A stretch of DNA of 64,000 nucleotides from Arcobacter sp. CECT 8985 (GCF_004116495.1 NZ_PDKC01000001.1:186001-250000); one strand, 5' to 3'; counted from the first letter of the stretch, positions 8,471-16,953 are shown. Made by a program: numbers and translations. Notes: generated from the letters alone by a model not told the origin.

Positions 8471-8974
8471 ATGGCAAAAATTGGAATACTAGTAGCTAGT
8501 GCTGTAAATAATGTAAAACTTGGTAAAAGAATAGAAGAATTAACACTTGAATTAGGACATGAAGTAGAGTTTATAAATTTAGTTGATTTAGATTTACCTT
8601 TATACTCAACTGTTGCAGAAGAGAAAAATGGACTTCCTCCTCAAGCTTTAGAATTAGCGAATAAAATCTTAGGATTAAAAGCATTTATTGTTATTGCGCC
8701 TGAATATAATGGAGTTATGCCTCCTGTATTAAATAATGCAATGGCATGGACTTCAAGAAGTACAAAAGATTGGAGAGATGCATTTAATGAAAAAATTCTT
8801 GCACTTGCAACACACAGTGGTGGAGGTGGAGCAAAAGGGCTTCAAGCTATGAGAATTATGTTCCAACACTTAGGAGCAAATATCTTAGCTAGAGAGATTT
8901 TAACATCATATGATAAACCGCTAAATGAAGATACTGCAAAAAGTATAATTCAACAATTAGCTAGATTATCTTAA
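8471..8974 (+). CDS. NADPH-dependent FMN reductase family protein
   Basis: 167 aa from the ATG at 8471, chosen over an upstream in-frame start at 8444 because AGGAG sits 7 nt before it and the sequence begins with a clean flavodoxin strand (MAKIGILVAS). Motif IVIAPEYNGVMPPVLNNAMAW at residues 75-95 is the flavin-binding and dimer segment of the NADPH:FMN reductase (SsuE/YieF-like) family. It is a cytosolic flavin or quinone reductase with substrate unknown. It is the first chromosomal gene after the island and seems monocistronic, with the acetyltransferase 31 bp downstream. Confidence 0.85.
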   Translation: MAKIGILVASAVNNVKLGKRIEELTLELGHEVEFINLVDLDLPLYSTVAEEKNGLPPQALELANKILGLKAFIVIAPEYNGVMPPVLNNAMAWTSRSTKDWRDAFNEKILALATHSGGGGAKGLQAMRIMFQHLGANILAREILTSYDKPLNEDTAKSIIQQLARLS

Positions 8975-9005
8975 TATATGGAATATCCATATATTAGGAA
9001 AAACA

Positions 9006-9515
9006 TTGAATATATTAACTACAAAAAGAGTTCTTCTTAGAACATTTAATAATACAGATATTGATACTTTGTACAAAAAGATATTTAAGTGTAGTGAAGT
9101 AGTAAAATACACATTTGGCAATGAAAACTTCTCTTATGAGCAAACAAAAAACTTTATAAATAAAAACTGCAATTTTAAAAACAAAATTGGACTTAGTATT
9201 ATAGAAAAAAAAGATACAAACGAAGTCATAGGACTTGGCGGTGTATTAGAATGTAAATATTTAGATGAAATTGATTATGAAATTGGATTTATCTTAGCTA
9301 AACAATTTTGGAAAAAAGGATTTGCAAAAGAGATAGGACAAGCACAGATTGATTTTATTAAAGATGAACTAAAAGCAAAAAGAGCACTTGCACTTGTAGA
9401 TAAAAACAATACAAACTCAATAAAAACTATTAAATCACTAGGGTTTGATTATTTCAAAAGTATAACTACAAGTGACTCTAGAAAACTAAGAGATGTGTAT
9501 ATCTTAAATTTTTAA
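9006..9515 (+). CDS. GNAT-family N-acetyltransferase (RimJ/RimL type)
   Basis: 169 aa from a TTG start with AGGAAAAA just upstream. It opens with the TKRVLLRTF strand of RimJ/RimL acetyltransferases. IGFILAKQFWKKGFAKEIGQAQIDF (about residues 95-119) is the acetyl-CoA pyrophosphate-loop region (GKGFA-like), and NTNSIKTIKSLGF is the C-terminal GNAT block. The acceptor, a protein N-terminus or a small amine, cannot be told from sequence. Confidence 0.85.
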   Translation: MNILTTKRVLLRTFNNTDIDTLYKKIFKCSEVVKYTFGNENFSYEQTKNFINKNCNFKNKIGLSIIEKKDTNEVIGLGGVLECKYLDEIDYEIGFILAKQFWKKGFAKEIGQAQIDFIKDELKAKRALALVDKNNTNSIKTIKSLGFDYFKSITTSDSRKLRDVYILNF

Positions 9516-9600
9516 TTTTCTTACAATTTCATATACTTCTTTTTTAATAAAAAATTATAACAATTATGTTATATTCTAAAGGTCAATTAAAGGATATGAT

Positions 9601-10359
9601 TTGAAAAAAATTTTTATATTACAAGTAATTCTTATTGCCATATTTTTTAGTGGCTGCGATATGTTTGGACCTAGTGATGAACAGATTGCATTAAAGAAAA
9701 AAGAGCTACAACAAGCAAAAGAGTTAAAACAAAAAGAACTTGATGCACAAATTGCTTTAAAAGAGCGTGAATTATCATTAAAAGAAAAAGAGTTAGAACA
9801 AAATAAACAAATAAAAACCGAAGAGACTGAAGCTAAACTTGAAGAAAAAAAAGCTGAAATAAATAGTAAAAAAGATATTGAAATTCAAAAAATTAAATCA
9901 GAGATTGAAAAAGAAAAAATAAGAATTGAAAAAGAAAAAATAAAAGCAACAAATAGAGAGAAAAGACTAAAGTTTGAACTTGAAAGATTGCAAAAAGAAC
10001 ACGATAAACAACTTGATACTTACTTTATAATTTTAATTGGATTTATTTTACTTATAATTGCTCTATTAATATTTTATTATTTAAATAATAAAAGAAAAGA
10101 CAAATTAAAAGCATATGAAGATAACATGGAAAAATACTTTAGATCAAAAGAGACTGAAGCCAAACTTCAAATTGCAAATAAAATACTTGATACTATTGCA
10201 AAAGGTGATTTAAAAGCAGAAACTGAAGCTAGATTAATATCCTCACTAAATGGAACAAATCCAGATACAAAACAAAACAATGATTTTAAAAATATTCAAA
10301 ATCAAGATAATCTAAAAAAGATTGATTTTGAAAAAGATGAAAATAAAGACAACAATTAG
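9601..10359 (+). CDS. Coiled-coil lipoprotein with an internal membrane segment
   Basis: 252 aa from a TTG start preceded by TAAAGGATATGAT. An N-terminal signal ends in the lipobox FFSGC (Cys19). Residues 25-130 form an almost unbroken Lys/Glu-rich coiled coil (KEKELEQNK-type repeats). A transmembrane helix follows (TYFIILIGFILLIIALLIFYY, about 137-157), then a polar tail. A lipid anchor plus a later membrane helix would make the coiled coil periplasmic and the tail cytoplasmic. Function is unknown, with no family recognised beyond low-complexity coiled coils. Confidence 0.65.
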   Translation: MKKIFILQVILIAIFFSGCDMFGPSDEQIALKKKELQQAKELKQKELDAQIALKERELSLKEKELEQNKQIKTEETEAKLEEKKAEINSKKDIEIQKIKSEIEKEKIRIEKEKIKATNREKRLKFELERLQKEHDKQLDTYFIILIGFILLIIALLIFYYLNNKRKDKLKAYEDNMEKYFRSKETEAKLQIANKILDTIAKGDLKAETEARLISSLNGTNPDTKQNNDFKNIQNQDNLKKIDFEKDENKDNN

Positions 10360-10369
10360 TTGTCTTTAT
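10343..10369. terminator. Bidirectional hairpin terminator
   Basis: Arms ATAAAGACAAC (10343-10353) and GTTGTCTTTAT (10359-10369) around a 5-nt loop. It overlaps the 3' ends of the convergent lipoprotein and alpha-carbonic anhydrase genes. Confidence 0.75.
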
Positions 10370-11121
10370 CCTAAAATATATCTATTATTTTTACTTTGAA
10401 TTGGTCTATTATTTTTTTGCATAATATTTTTAAATTCTTCTAATTGAGTTTTAATAATGTTAACTGGATTTTTTAATACAATCCATTTTACATTTTCACT
10501 ACAAGGTGGTGTTGTTAAAGAACCATCAAAAGTATAAAATTCTTTATTTTGAGGTAAAATATCATAACCATAAATATCTGATGTTAAATCATTTTTTTCA
10601 CCTTTTTTTGTTGGTAAATCTTTTAAAAGTTTGTCTATTATAACATTTGTATCATCTGATAATTCAAACATAACAGCAATTACTAATATATTCCCATTAG
10701 AGTCTTTATGTACCAAATGTGCTTCCATTGGATAAGTTTTTCCATCAATTTTATTCTCACTTGGTGTATGAAAATGCATCTGTTTTAAAGCATATTCTTT
10801 AGAGCCATACTCAATCATATTTCCACTTAAAAAATTTACTTTTAATGTATGCCCATTATTTTCAAAAGATTTTGCAATTGAATCATCATAATAAGTAATC
10901 TCTTCTAAAACTACATTAGTTAATTCATCTGTAACTATATTTATAGGAGATTGATGTTTTCCATCTTTACACATATTGTATCGTTCATCAAGTTTAAACC
11001 AATTATTAGGTGAGATATCACCATTATAACCCCAATGAGCCAAAGGCTTATGTTTATCACCCTCACCTAAGAATATTGCAATTAGAGCAACTATTAATAT
11101 GTAAATCATTGTTTTTTTCAT
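10366..11121 (-). CDS. Alpha-class carbonic anhydrase, exported
   Basis: 251 aa with an N-terminal hydrophobic export signal (MIYILIVALIAIFLG). Zinc ligands are visible as QMHFHTPSE (His116, His118) and EAHLVH (His135), the alpha-class pattern. Supporting motifs are HWGYNG, QSPINI and the substrate-pocket SLTTPPCSE. It hydrates CO2 to bicarbonate in the periplasm. GGAG precedes the ATG. The small gene upstream on the same strand lies 15 bp away, so they may be cotranscribed. A cytosolic beta-class enzyme lies 1 kb further on. Confidence 0.93.
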   Translation of the reverse strand: MKKTMIYILIVALIAIFLGEGDKHKPLAHWGYNGDISPNNWFKLDERYNMCKDGKHQSPINIVTDELTNVVLEEITYYDDSIAKSFENNGHTLKVNFLSGNMIEYGSKEYALKQMHFHTPSENKIDGKTYPMEAHLVHKDSNGNILVIAVMFELSDDTNVIIDKLLKDLPTKKGEKNDLTSDIYGYDILPQNKEFYTFDGSLTTPPCSENVKWIVLKNPVNIIKTQLEEFKNIMQKNNRPIQSKNNRYILG

Positions 11122-11136
11122 ATATTCTCCTTATAT

Positions 11137-11442
11137 TTAATCAATTTTCATATGAATAAGCTTTTGAATGATTGCTTGTGATTCATTATCATCAAAAAAG
11201 ATATTCATTTTTAACTCATTATTAACTTTTAATAAGAACTCTTTTTTCTTCTTTAATAAAACCTCATTATTATGCTTATTTTCATAAAGAATTCTACTCA
11301 TCTCATCTTCATAGGATTTTACTATTTCTTCTTTTTTTTCTTCTGCTGTTTTTGAACCTTTTTTAGGAATAAAATATTTTTTAAAAATTAAGTAAAAGAA
11401 TACTATAAAAAGAATAATTAATAATAAGTTTGATATATCCAT
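11137..11442 (-). CDS. Small membrane-anchored hypothetical protein
   Basis: 101 aa with one N-terminal transmembrane helix (LLLIILFIVFFYLIF, residues 6-20), then a charged, helical domain of about 75 residues (KTAEEKKEEIVKSYEDEM). No family was recognised. The N-out or N-in topology cannot be fixed, but the KKYFIPKKGSK stretch after the helix favours a cytoplasmic C-terminal domain. It sits directly upstream of the alpha-carbonic anhydrase on the same strand. Confidence 0.6.
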   Translation of the reverse strand: MDISNLLLIILFIVFFYLIFKKYFIPKKGSKTAEEKKEEIVKSYEDEMSRILYENKHNNEVLLKKKKEFLLKVNNELKMNIFFDDNESQAIIQKLIHMKID

Positions 11443-11617
11443 GTTATCTCTTTAAATTGTAAATTTATTCATTGTAACAATTATTTTATCTTATTTATAT
11501 AAAAGAGTATAAGAAATAGCATATTTTTAACTTTAATTAGTTTTAATAAATAAAATTAAGCTTAAATTTTATTCTATATTTTACCATTTTCAACACTTTA
11601 TATACATATGATTCTAT

Positions 11618-11623
11618 TATAAT
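11618..11623 (+). promoter_or_regulatory. -10 box of the rraA promoter
   Basis: Perfect TATAAT 33 bp before the rraA start, in a T/A-rich upstream region typical of this lineage, where the -35 element is weak. Confidence 0.5.
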
Positions 11624-11655
11624 CTATATAGGCTAGATAAATAGAAAGGATTATA

Positions 11656-12141
11656 ATGAGTTTTAGCACAGCAGATATATGTGATGATTTTAAAGATACT
11701 GCTAATATACAAGTACTTTCACCAAAATTTAAATCTTTTGGTGGCAAAAAAAAATTTCAAGGTGAAGTAATAACAGTAAAATTAGATAAAAGCAATTGGC
11801 TTCTTCTTTCAATGTTAAGAGATGAAAAAGGTGAAGGAAAAGTAGTTGTAGTAGATGTAGATCAAGCTTATTTTGGAATAGTTGGTGATAGACTAATGGC
11901 ATTTGCAAAAAATAATAACTACGAAGCAATTATCATCAATGGATATGTAAGAGATACAAATGAAACTGTAAATATAGATGTTGGACTATATGCAGTTGGA
12001 ACATGCCCTCAAAGAAACTTTGATAAAACACAATCAGCAAGAGATGTGGAACTAAATTTTGAAGGTGTTACTGTAAAAAGTGGTGATTACATTTATGCAG
12101 ATTGTGATGGTGTAATTATTACAGATAAAAAACTTGTATAA
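11656..12141 (+). CDS. rraA: RraA-family protein
   Basis: 161 aa, the standard length for RraA. MSFSTADICDDF, the central FGIVGDRLMAFAKNN and IINGYVRDT (Gly-x-x-Arg-Asp) motifs and the C-terminal YIYADCDGVIIT are all present. In E. coli RraA restrains RNase E, but Campylobacterota generally use RNase J and RNase Y instead. Other family members are HMG/oxaloacetate aldolases or decarboxylases, so a metabolic role is as likely here. AAAGGA precedes the ATG. Single gene facing a bidirectional terminator. Confidence 0.9.
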   Translation: MSFSTADICDDFKDTANIQVLSPKFKSFGGKKKFQGEVITVKLDKSNWLLLSMLRDEKGEGKVVVVDVDQAYFGIVGDRLMAFAKNNNYEAIIINGYVRDTNETVNIDVGLYAVGTCPQRNFDKTQSARDVELNFEGVTVKSGDYIYADCDGVIITDKKLV

Positions 12142-12162
12142 AAGACTCTAAAAGAGTCTTTT
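12140..12162. terminator. Bidirectional terminator between rraA and carbonic anhydrase
   Basis: Arms AAAAGACTC (12140-12148) and GAGTCTTTT (12154-12162) with a 5-nt loop, flanked by T on one side and A on the other. It serves both convergent genes. Confidence 0.8.
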
Positions 12163-12805
12163 AACTTTTTGATTTTAATTCTTTAAATTTTTCATCAGAG
12201 ATATCATAATATAAGATTGAACCATCTTGAATTCGATAATACCATCCATGAATTTCAAGAGTTTTTTCTTCAACTCTTTTTTTAATTTCAGGATAAGATA
12301 AAAGATTTTGCAATTGATAAACAACTGATGTTTTCTCTGTTTTTGTATATATCTCTTCTGCTGATAAATCTAAATAGTTAGTCAAAACATAATTTTTAGC
12401 TTTTTGTCCTAATTCTAACCATTTTTTAACATGCACCATTCCAATATTGTTATCATCTATTTCTTTATATAGTGTTCTACAAGCACCACAATATGAATGA
12501 CCACATACAATTATATGTTTTACATTTAAGACACTTACTGCAAACTCTATTGCAGCTGAACTACCATGAAAATCATTGTCCTCTTCAAAAGGAGGTACAA
12601 AGTTTCCAACATTTCTAACGATAAACATATCACCTGGTTTTGAATCCATAATTAATTCTGGAACAACTCTACTATCACTACATCCTATAAATAAAACTTC
12701 AGGACTTTGTCCTTTTTCAACTAAAGAGTTAAAATCATCCTTATAATCTTTAAATCTTGAATTTTTAAAAGTTAAATTCCCTTCTATTAATTGTTCTATC
12801 CCCAT
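12161..12805 (-). CDS. Beta-class carbonic anhydrase
   Basis: 214 aa cytosolic enzyme. Zinc and catalytic residues are clear: CSDSR (Cys42, Asp44, Arg46) and HSYCGAC (His103, Cys106). It interconverts CO2 and bicarbonate. It lies 9 bp downstream of the biotin carboxylase gene on the same strand, so the pair is an operon in which bicarbonate made by this protein can feed the carboxylase. The tail after residue 180 is a normal beta-class C terminus. Confidence 0.95.
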   Translation of the reverse strand: MGIEQLIEGNLTFKNSRFKDYKDDFNSLVEKGQSPEVLFIGCSDSRVVPELIMDSKPGDMFIVRNVGNFVPPFEEDNDFHGSSAAIEFAVSVLNVKHIIVCGHSYCGACRTLYKEIDDNNIGMVHVKKWLELGQKAKNYVLTNYLDLSAEEIYTKTEKTSVVYQLQNLLSYPEIKKRVEEKTLEIHGWYYRIQDGSILYYDISDEKFKELKSKS

Positions 12806-12814
12806 CTTAAAACC

Positions 12815-14266
12815 TTATTGTTTTGTTTTTATATTTTTCTCTTTTAATTTTGAAATAAAAGATACTATTTTAGAAATCTTTTCCTCTTCTTCTTTAATAT
12901 GTTGTTCACTACTTAAAGTAAAAGTTTCTAATTTTTCATCTAAATAACTTGTTGTAAATTTTCCATTTCTAAAATCTTCATCTCTTACAATCTCTCTATG
13001 TAAACTGATATTTGTAGGAAAACCTTCAATATAAAACTCATCAAGTGCTCTTCTTGCTTTTTTTACAGTACCTTCCCAGTCTAAAGACCATACAATTAAT
13101 TTACCAACCATAGAATCATAGTTTGCAGGAACTTTATATCCTGAATAAATTGATGTATCTAATCTTACTCCTGGTCCACCTGGAGTTAAATATTTTGTTA
13201 TTTTACCAACTGAAGGCATAAAGTTTTTATGAGGATTTTCTGCATTAATTCTAAATTCAATTGCATAACCTCTAAATTTTATATCTTCTTGTAACATTTG
13301 TAACTTATCACCTTCTGCTATTTGAATCATTCTTTGAATAATATCAACACCAGATGTAATTTCTGTAACTGGATGTTCTACTTGAACTCTTGTATTCATT
13401 TCTATAAAATATATATTATCTTCACTATCAAGTAAAAACTCGATTGTTCCTACACTTTCATAACCCAATTTAAACATTGCTTTTGTTGCTATTCTAAATA
13501 GTTCTTTTCTCGCACTTTGATTTAATAGTGGAGAAGGAGCAATTTCTACAACTTTTTGATGTCTTCTTTGAATAGAACAATCTCTTTCTCCTAAGTGTAA
13601 AACATTTCCAAATTTATCTGCAATAACTTGAACTTCTATGTGTCTTGGATTTTCAACATATTTTTCAATAAAAACTTCACCTCTACCAAAATATTTAATA
13701 GATTCATTTTTTGCACTATCAAACATCTCTTTAAAGTCTTTTTTATTTTTAACAATTCTCATTCCTCTACCTCCACCACCAAAGGCAGCTTTGATAATTA
13801 CTGGAAATCCAATGTTTTCTGCAATATCTTGAGCTTCTTTAACATCATCAATTGGTTCATCTGTACCTTCTAAAACTGGAACACCAACCTCTTTCATTGC
13901 AACTTTTGATGCCATTTTATCACCAAATAATGCAATATGTTCAGGTTTTGGACCAATAAATGTAATTCCATTATCTGCACAAGCTTGTGCAAAGTCTGCA
14001 TTTTCACTTAAAAACCCATATCCTGGATGAATAGCATCACAATTTGCTTTTTTCGCAATTGAGATTATTACATCATAATCTAAATATGCTTTAATTACAT
14101 CTCCCATTATTGGATAACACTCATCTGCTTTTCTTACCCAAACACCTTCTACATCTACTTCTGAAAAGATAGCAACACTAGTAATATCTAATTCTTTACA
14201 TGCTCTTATAATTCTTAATGCTATCTCTCCCCTATTTGCTATTAAAACTTTTGATATTTTTTCCAT
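12815..14266 (-). CDS. accC: Biotin carboxylase (acetyl-CoA or pyruvate carboxylase subunit A)
   Basis: 483 aa. The N-terminal domain KVLIANRGEIALRIIRACKEL, the ATP-grasp glycine loop AFGGGGRGMR (about residues 161-170), the FIEKYVENPRHIEVQ block and the EMNTRVQVEHPVTE active-site segment are intact. It carboxylates biotin using ATP and bicarbonate. AccC is usually about 445-455 aa; the extra Lys/Glu-rich tail of about 30 residues resembles the separate pyruvate-carboxylase A subunit of related species, so PycA is a real alternative. No biotin-carrier gene is adjacent. The beta-carbonic anhydrase follows in the same operon. Confidence 0.9.
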   Translation of the reverse strand: MEKISKVLIANRGEIALRIIRACKELDITSVAIFSEVDVEGVWVRKADECYPIMGDVIKAYLDYDVIISIAKKANCDAIHPGYGFLSENADFAQACADNGITFIGPKPEHIALFGDKMASKVAMKEVGVPVLEGTDEPIDDVKEAQDIAENIGFPVIIKAAFGGGGRGMRIVKNKKDFKEMFDSAKNESIKYFGRGEVFIEKYVENPRHIEVQVIADKFGNVLHLGERDCSIQRRHQKVVEIAPSPLLNQSARKELFRIATKAMFKLGYESVGTIEFLLDSEDNIYFIEMNTRVQVEHPVTEITSGVDIIQRMIQIAEGDKLQMLQEDIKFRGYAIEFRINAENPHKNFMPSVGKITKYLTPGGPGVRLDTSIYSGYKVPANYDSMVGKLIVWSLDWEGTVKKARRALDEFYIEGFPTNISLHREIVRDEDFRNGKFTTSYLDEKLETFTLSSEQHIKEEEEKISKIVSFISKLKEKNIKTKQ

Positions 14267-14327
14267 GATTCTTCCTATAAAAAATTTACTTCTTATTTTA
14301 AAATTAAAAAAGAAATAATTCTTCCTC

Positions 14328-14402
14328 TTTATTGCTAGTTTTATTGTTCATTTGTGCTAAAAAAAATTATATTTTGTGCTTATTCTATAGTTTATTTATG
14401 CT
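14328..14402 (+). promoter_or_regulatory. Four direct repeats at 22-bp spacing upstream of an AraC gene
   Basis: TTTGTGCT at 14351 and 14373, TTTATGCT at 14395 and a weaker TTATTGCT at 14329 each start exactly 22 bp apart, with a shared TGCT core. 22 bp is about two helical turns, so all sites face the same side. The last copy abuts TATAAT (14402-14407). Probable binding sites of the AraC regulator itself. Confidence 0.6.
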
Positions 14403-14407
14403 ATAAT
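14402..14407 (+). promoter_or_regulatory. -10 box of the AraC-type gene; likely leaderless start
   Basis: Perfect TATAAT ends 6 bp before the ATG at 14414. Transcription would start at or within a base of the ATG, and no ribosome binding site is visible, so the mRNA is probably leaderless. Confidence 0.5.
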
Positions 14408-14413
14408 TTTCCC

Positions 14414-15289
14414 ATGAAAAAAAATACTCTGCAAAGAAGAACTAAAATTGCAAATGATATAATGTTTTATATCTATACTCATATTGAAACTCACATTGAT
14501 ATTGAAGAGTTAAGTTATGATTTAAACATAAGTAAATTTCATATGCAAAGAGTATTTAAAGAAGAGTTTGGAAAAAACATATATGAAAGTATTAAATCTA
14601 TAAGATTGCAAAAAGCTGCAAATTTACTTCTAACAAATAAATATTCTACTATTTCAAATATTGCAAATCTTTGTGGGTATAGTTCTCAATCATCTTTTAT
14701 CAAAGCTTTTAAACAAAGATTTAATATGTCACCAAAGCAATGGAAGAACTTTGGATATAAACAGTACTCTAGCAATATTTTGCAACAATCTAGAAGTGCA
14801 TTAAAATCAAATGCTGATTTTTCAAAAATAACTCCCAAAATTGTAAAAATGCCTGCTCTTGATAGTTTTTATATCAGAAATAAAGGTTACAACGTAAATG
14901 TAAAAGAGACTTGGCAAAAACTTCAAACATTAATTTTGAATAATGAATTAGAAAATTATAAACAAATTGCACTTTTACATGACAATCCAACTATTACGCC
15001 ATTAAGTGAGTGCCAATATATTGCTTGTATTGTGCCAGAAAATAAAGATGATGTAAAAAGTGATAGACTTCCAAACTTTGAAATTTCAGATGGAGTTTAC
15101 GCAAAATTTGATTTAGAAGGAGTTCATGGTGATATGCTAAAATTCATTCACTGGGTATATCATGAGTGGCTAGTAAATAGCGAGTATGAAACAACTACAA
15201 AACCTTCATATGCAGTTTATCATAAAAACAACTTTTTAAGTGATGATAATAGATTTGATATTAGTTTTTATGTATCTATAAAATATTAA
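14414..15289 (+). CDS. AraC-family regulator with GyrI-like ligand domain
   Basis: 291 aa from the ATG at 14414; an upstream GTG at 14354 would place the promoter inside the gene and is rejected. The N-terminal AraC double helix-turn-helix spans about residues 10-105 (IEELSYDLNISKFHMQRVF and ISNIANLCGYSSQSSFIKAFK). The rest is a GyrI-like effector domain (VKMPALDSFYIRNKGY ... FDISFYVSIKY), as in Rob and SoxS-like small-molecule sensors. It is divergent from the biotin carboxylase operon and probably autoregulated through the 22-bp repeats. Confidence 0.85.
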   Translation: MKKNTLQRRTKIANDIMFYIYTHIETHIDIEELSYDLNISKFHMQRVFKEEFGKNIYESIKSIRLQKAANLLLTNKYSTISNIANLCGYSSQSSFIKAFKQRFNMSPKQWKNFGYKQYSSNILQQSRSALKSNADFSKITPKIVKMPALDSFYIRNKGYNVNVKETWQKLQTLILNNELENYKQIALLHDNPTITPLSECQYIACIVPENKDDVKSDRLPNFEISDGVYAKFDLEGVHGDMLKFIHWVYHEWLVNSEYETTTKPSYAVYHKNNFLSDDNRFDISFYVSIKY

Positions 15290-15313
15290 ATAGAAAAAAA
15301 GTTCTATTTAATA
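15284..15313. terminator. Bidirectional terminator
   Basis: 12-bp arms TATTAAATAGAA (15284-15295) and its complement at 15302-15313 around a 6-nt A-rich loop, between the convergent AraC and thioredoxin-like genes. Confidence 0.65.
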
Positions 15314-15882
15314 CTATTTTTAATGCGAGATTCTAAATCTTTTTCATCAATTAAACCTATATATTTTTTTAAGATTTTTCCATCTTTTCCATATAAGTAT
15401 GACTCTGGGATTTTTCTAACATTATTTATATTTTTAGCCATTCTAAAATTTTCATCTGCACTTATAGAAATAGGAAACTCCATGTTATGCTCATCTAAAA
15501 AAGCTTTTAATTCATCAATATCTTTATTTCTTTCATACAATACACCTAAAACAACAAAATCTTTTTTATATTTTGAATAAAGTTTATTTAAAATTGGTAT
15601 CTCTTTTACACAAGGGGGGCACCATGTTGCCCAAAAGTTAATCAAAACAGTCTTACCTTTTAATTGTATATCATCAGATTTTAAAACTCCATTATCAACT
15701 GTTAATTTTATTTGTTTTCCTTCAACAGTCTTTAGTGTATAGTAAATACTACTTTGTTTTTTTAAATCTTTAAAACTATTTGAATCTTTTATTACTACTG
15801 CATTTGATTCATCACTTTCATCATTACATCCAGATATAAATAATATTATTGGTATTAAAAATATTAGATAAAAACTTTTCAT
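15304..15882 (-). CDS. TlpA-like thioredoxin lipoprotein
   Basis: 192 aa. The signal peptide ends in a lipobox FISGC (Cys19), so it is membrane-anchored in the periplasm. The thioredoxin active site FWATWCPPC has Cys88 and Cys91. NVRKIPESYLY carries the usual cis-proline. It is the last gene of the dsbB-dsbA-tlpA operon and overlaps the upstream gene by 4 nt. It is likely a reductant or an isomerase-type partner, while the neighbours oxidise thiols; cytochrome c maturation (ResA-like) is also possible. Confidence 0.88.
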   Translation of the reverse strand: MKSFYLIFLIPIILFISGCNDESDESNAVVIKDSNSFKDLKKQSSIYYTLKTVEGKQIKLTVDNGVLKSDDIQLKGKTVLINFWATWCPPCVKEIPILNKLYSKYKKDFVVLGVLYERNKDIDELKAFLDEHNMEFPISISADENFRMAKNINNVRKIPESYLYGKDGKILKKYIGLIDEKDLESRIKNSIK

Positions 15883-16535
15883 TTTGTTCCTTCTTTTAAG
15901 ATTTCATTTTCTACTAAATCAAACAGTGCTTTATAACTTAATTCTTTTAACTCTTTACTATTTACAAAAAGTGTCGGTGTTCCTGTTATATTAAGTTTAT
16001 TTGCATCTTCTCTTGCTTGTTTTAGTATTATATCAATATTTATTTTTAAAAAATCTTTCTTTAGTTGTTTCATATCAATGTCTGAATTAGCTAAATACTG
16101 CCAAATTAATTCTGGTCTTAAATCTTGTGGATCTGCCCAAAATTGTTGTGTTTTTAAAACTATTTCTAAAGCTTGTTTATATTTTCCTTGTTTTCTTGCT
16201 GCTTCTATTATCTTTATAGCATATTTTGAATATTTATGATTTGCCAAGTATCTATAAACAATCTTAATATTTGGAAAATATTCTTTAAATGCAGCATTTA
16301 CAATTGGATGAAAAGCAGCACAAGCTGGACATTCAGGATCAAAAAATTCAACTATTGTTATTTTTGCATCTTTATTTCCTACAAATACTGAGTTATTTCT
16401 TACAAATGGTTGTTCATTTTTACTTGTGAAACTGTTAATTTTATTAGTTTTATTGTTTTCATAAATGAATCCTGCAATAATAAAAAGTACAACAACAAGA
16501 ACTAAAGAAATAGAAATTAGACTTTTATTTTTCAT
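15879..16535 (-). CDS. DsbA-type thiol oxidase, membrane-anchored
   Basis: 218 aa with an uncleaved-looking N-terminal helix (ISLVLVVVLFIIAGFIY). The active site is DPECPAC (Cys69, Cys72), the thioredoxin fold is split by a helical insert, and the cis-Pro loop is TGTPTLFVNS. It introduces disulfides in periplasmic proteins and is re-oxidised by DsbB, whose gene is immediately upstream and overlaps by 11 nt. A paralogue of similar length and layout lies at 25431-26075. Confidence 0.9.
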   Translation of the reverse strand: MKNKSLISISLVLVVVLFIIAGFIYENNKTNKINSFTSKNEQPFVRNNSVFVGNKDAKITIVEFFDPECPACAAFHPIVNAAFKEYFPNIKIVYRYLANHKYSKYAIKIIEAARKQGKYKQALEIVLKTQQFWADPQDLRPELIWQYLANSDIDMKQLKKDFLKINIDIILKQAREDANKLNITGTPTLFVNSKELKELSYKALFDLVENEILKEGTK

Positions 16536-16953
16536 CTTTTAAAAATCCTTTTTTCCCTAAAATTAATAAAATAATTATTAAAGAAAAAGCCATTAAAGAT
16601 AAAAAAGGAATAGTAATAAAACCAAACCAATTTATATACTCTGTACTACAAGGAACGCCTTGCACACAAGGAACTAAATCTTCCGAAATAATTTTAAACA
16701 TTAAAAGATTATGATAAAAAGCAAATATCCATCCTAAAATAGCCAAAACAATCGAATATTTAAATGTTTTGTCATCTGGATAAAGTAGTCCCACTAAAAA
16801 AATAAATACCAAAGGATACATAAAAATTCTTTGATACCAGCACATTGTACAAGGGATAAATTCCATAACTTCACTAAAAAAAAGACTTCCAAATGTGGCA
16901 AATAATGATACCAAGAAAGAAAGAAAGATTATTTTTGAACTAACAGTATTCAC
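16525..16953 (-). CDS. dsbB: DsbB-family disulfide bond formation protein
   Basis: 142 aa, four transmembrane helices. Cys pairs are EFIPCTMCWYQR (Cys35, Cys38) and, in the second periplasmic loop, Cys96 and Cys102. The CxxxxxC-type spacing and short length are closest to the BdbC branch of the family. It passes electrons from DsbA to quinones in the inner membrane. First gene of the three-gene thiol-redox operon. Confidence 0.92.
   Translation of the reverse strand: MNTVSSKIIFLSFLVSLFATFGSLFFSEVMEFIPCTMCWYQRIFMYPLVFIFLVGLLYPDDKTFKYSIVLAILGWIFAFYHNLLMFKIISEDLVPCVQGVPCSTEYINWFGFITIPFLSLMAFSLIIILLILGKKGFLKDEK

Noticed and set aside
14354-14413. Longer start (GTG) for the AraC-type gene
   Set aside because: It would include the repeats and the TATAAT promoter inside the coding region; the ATG at 14414 fits the domain start.
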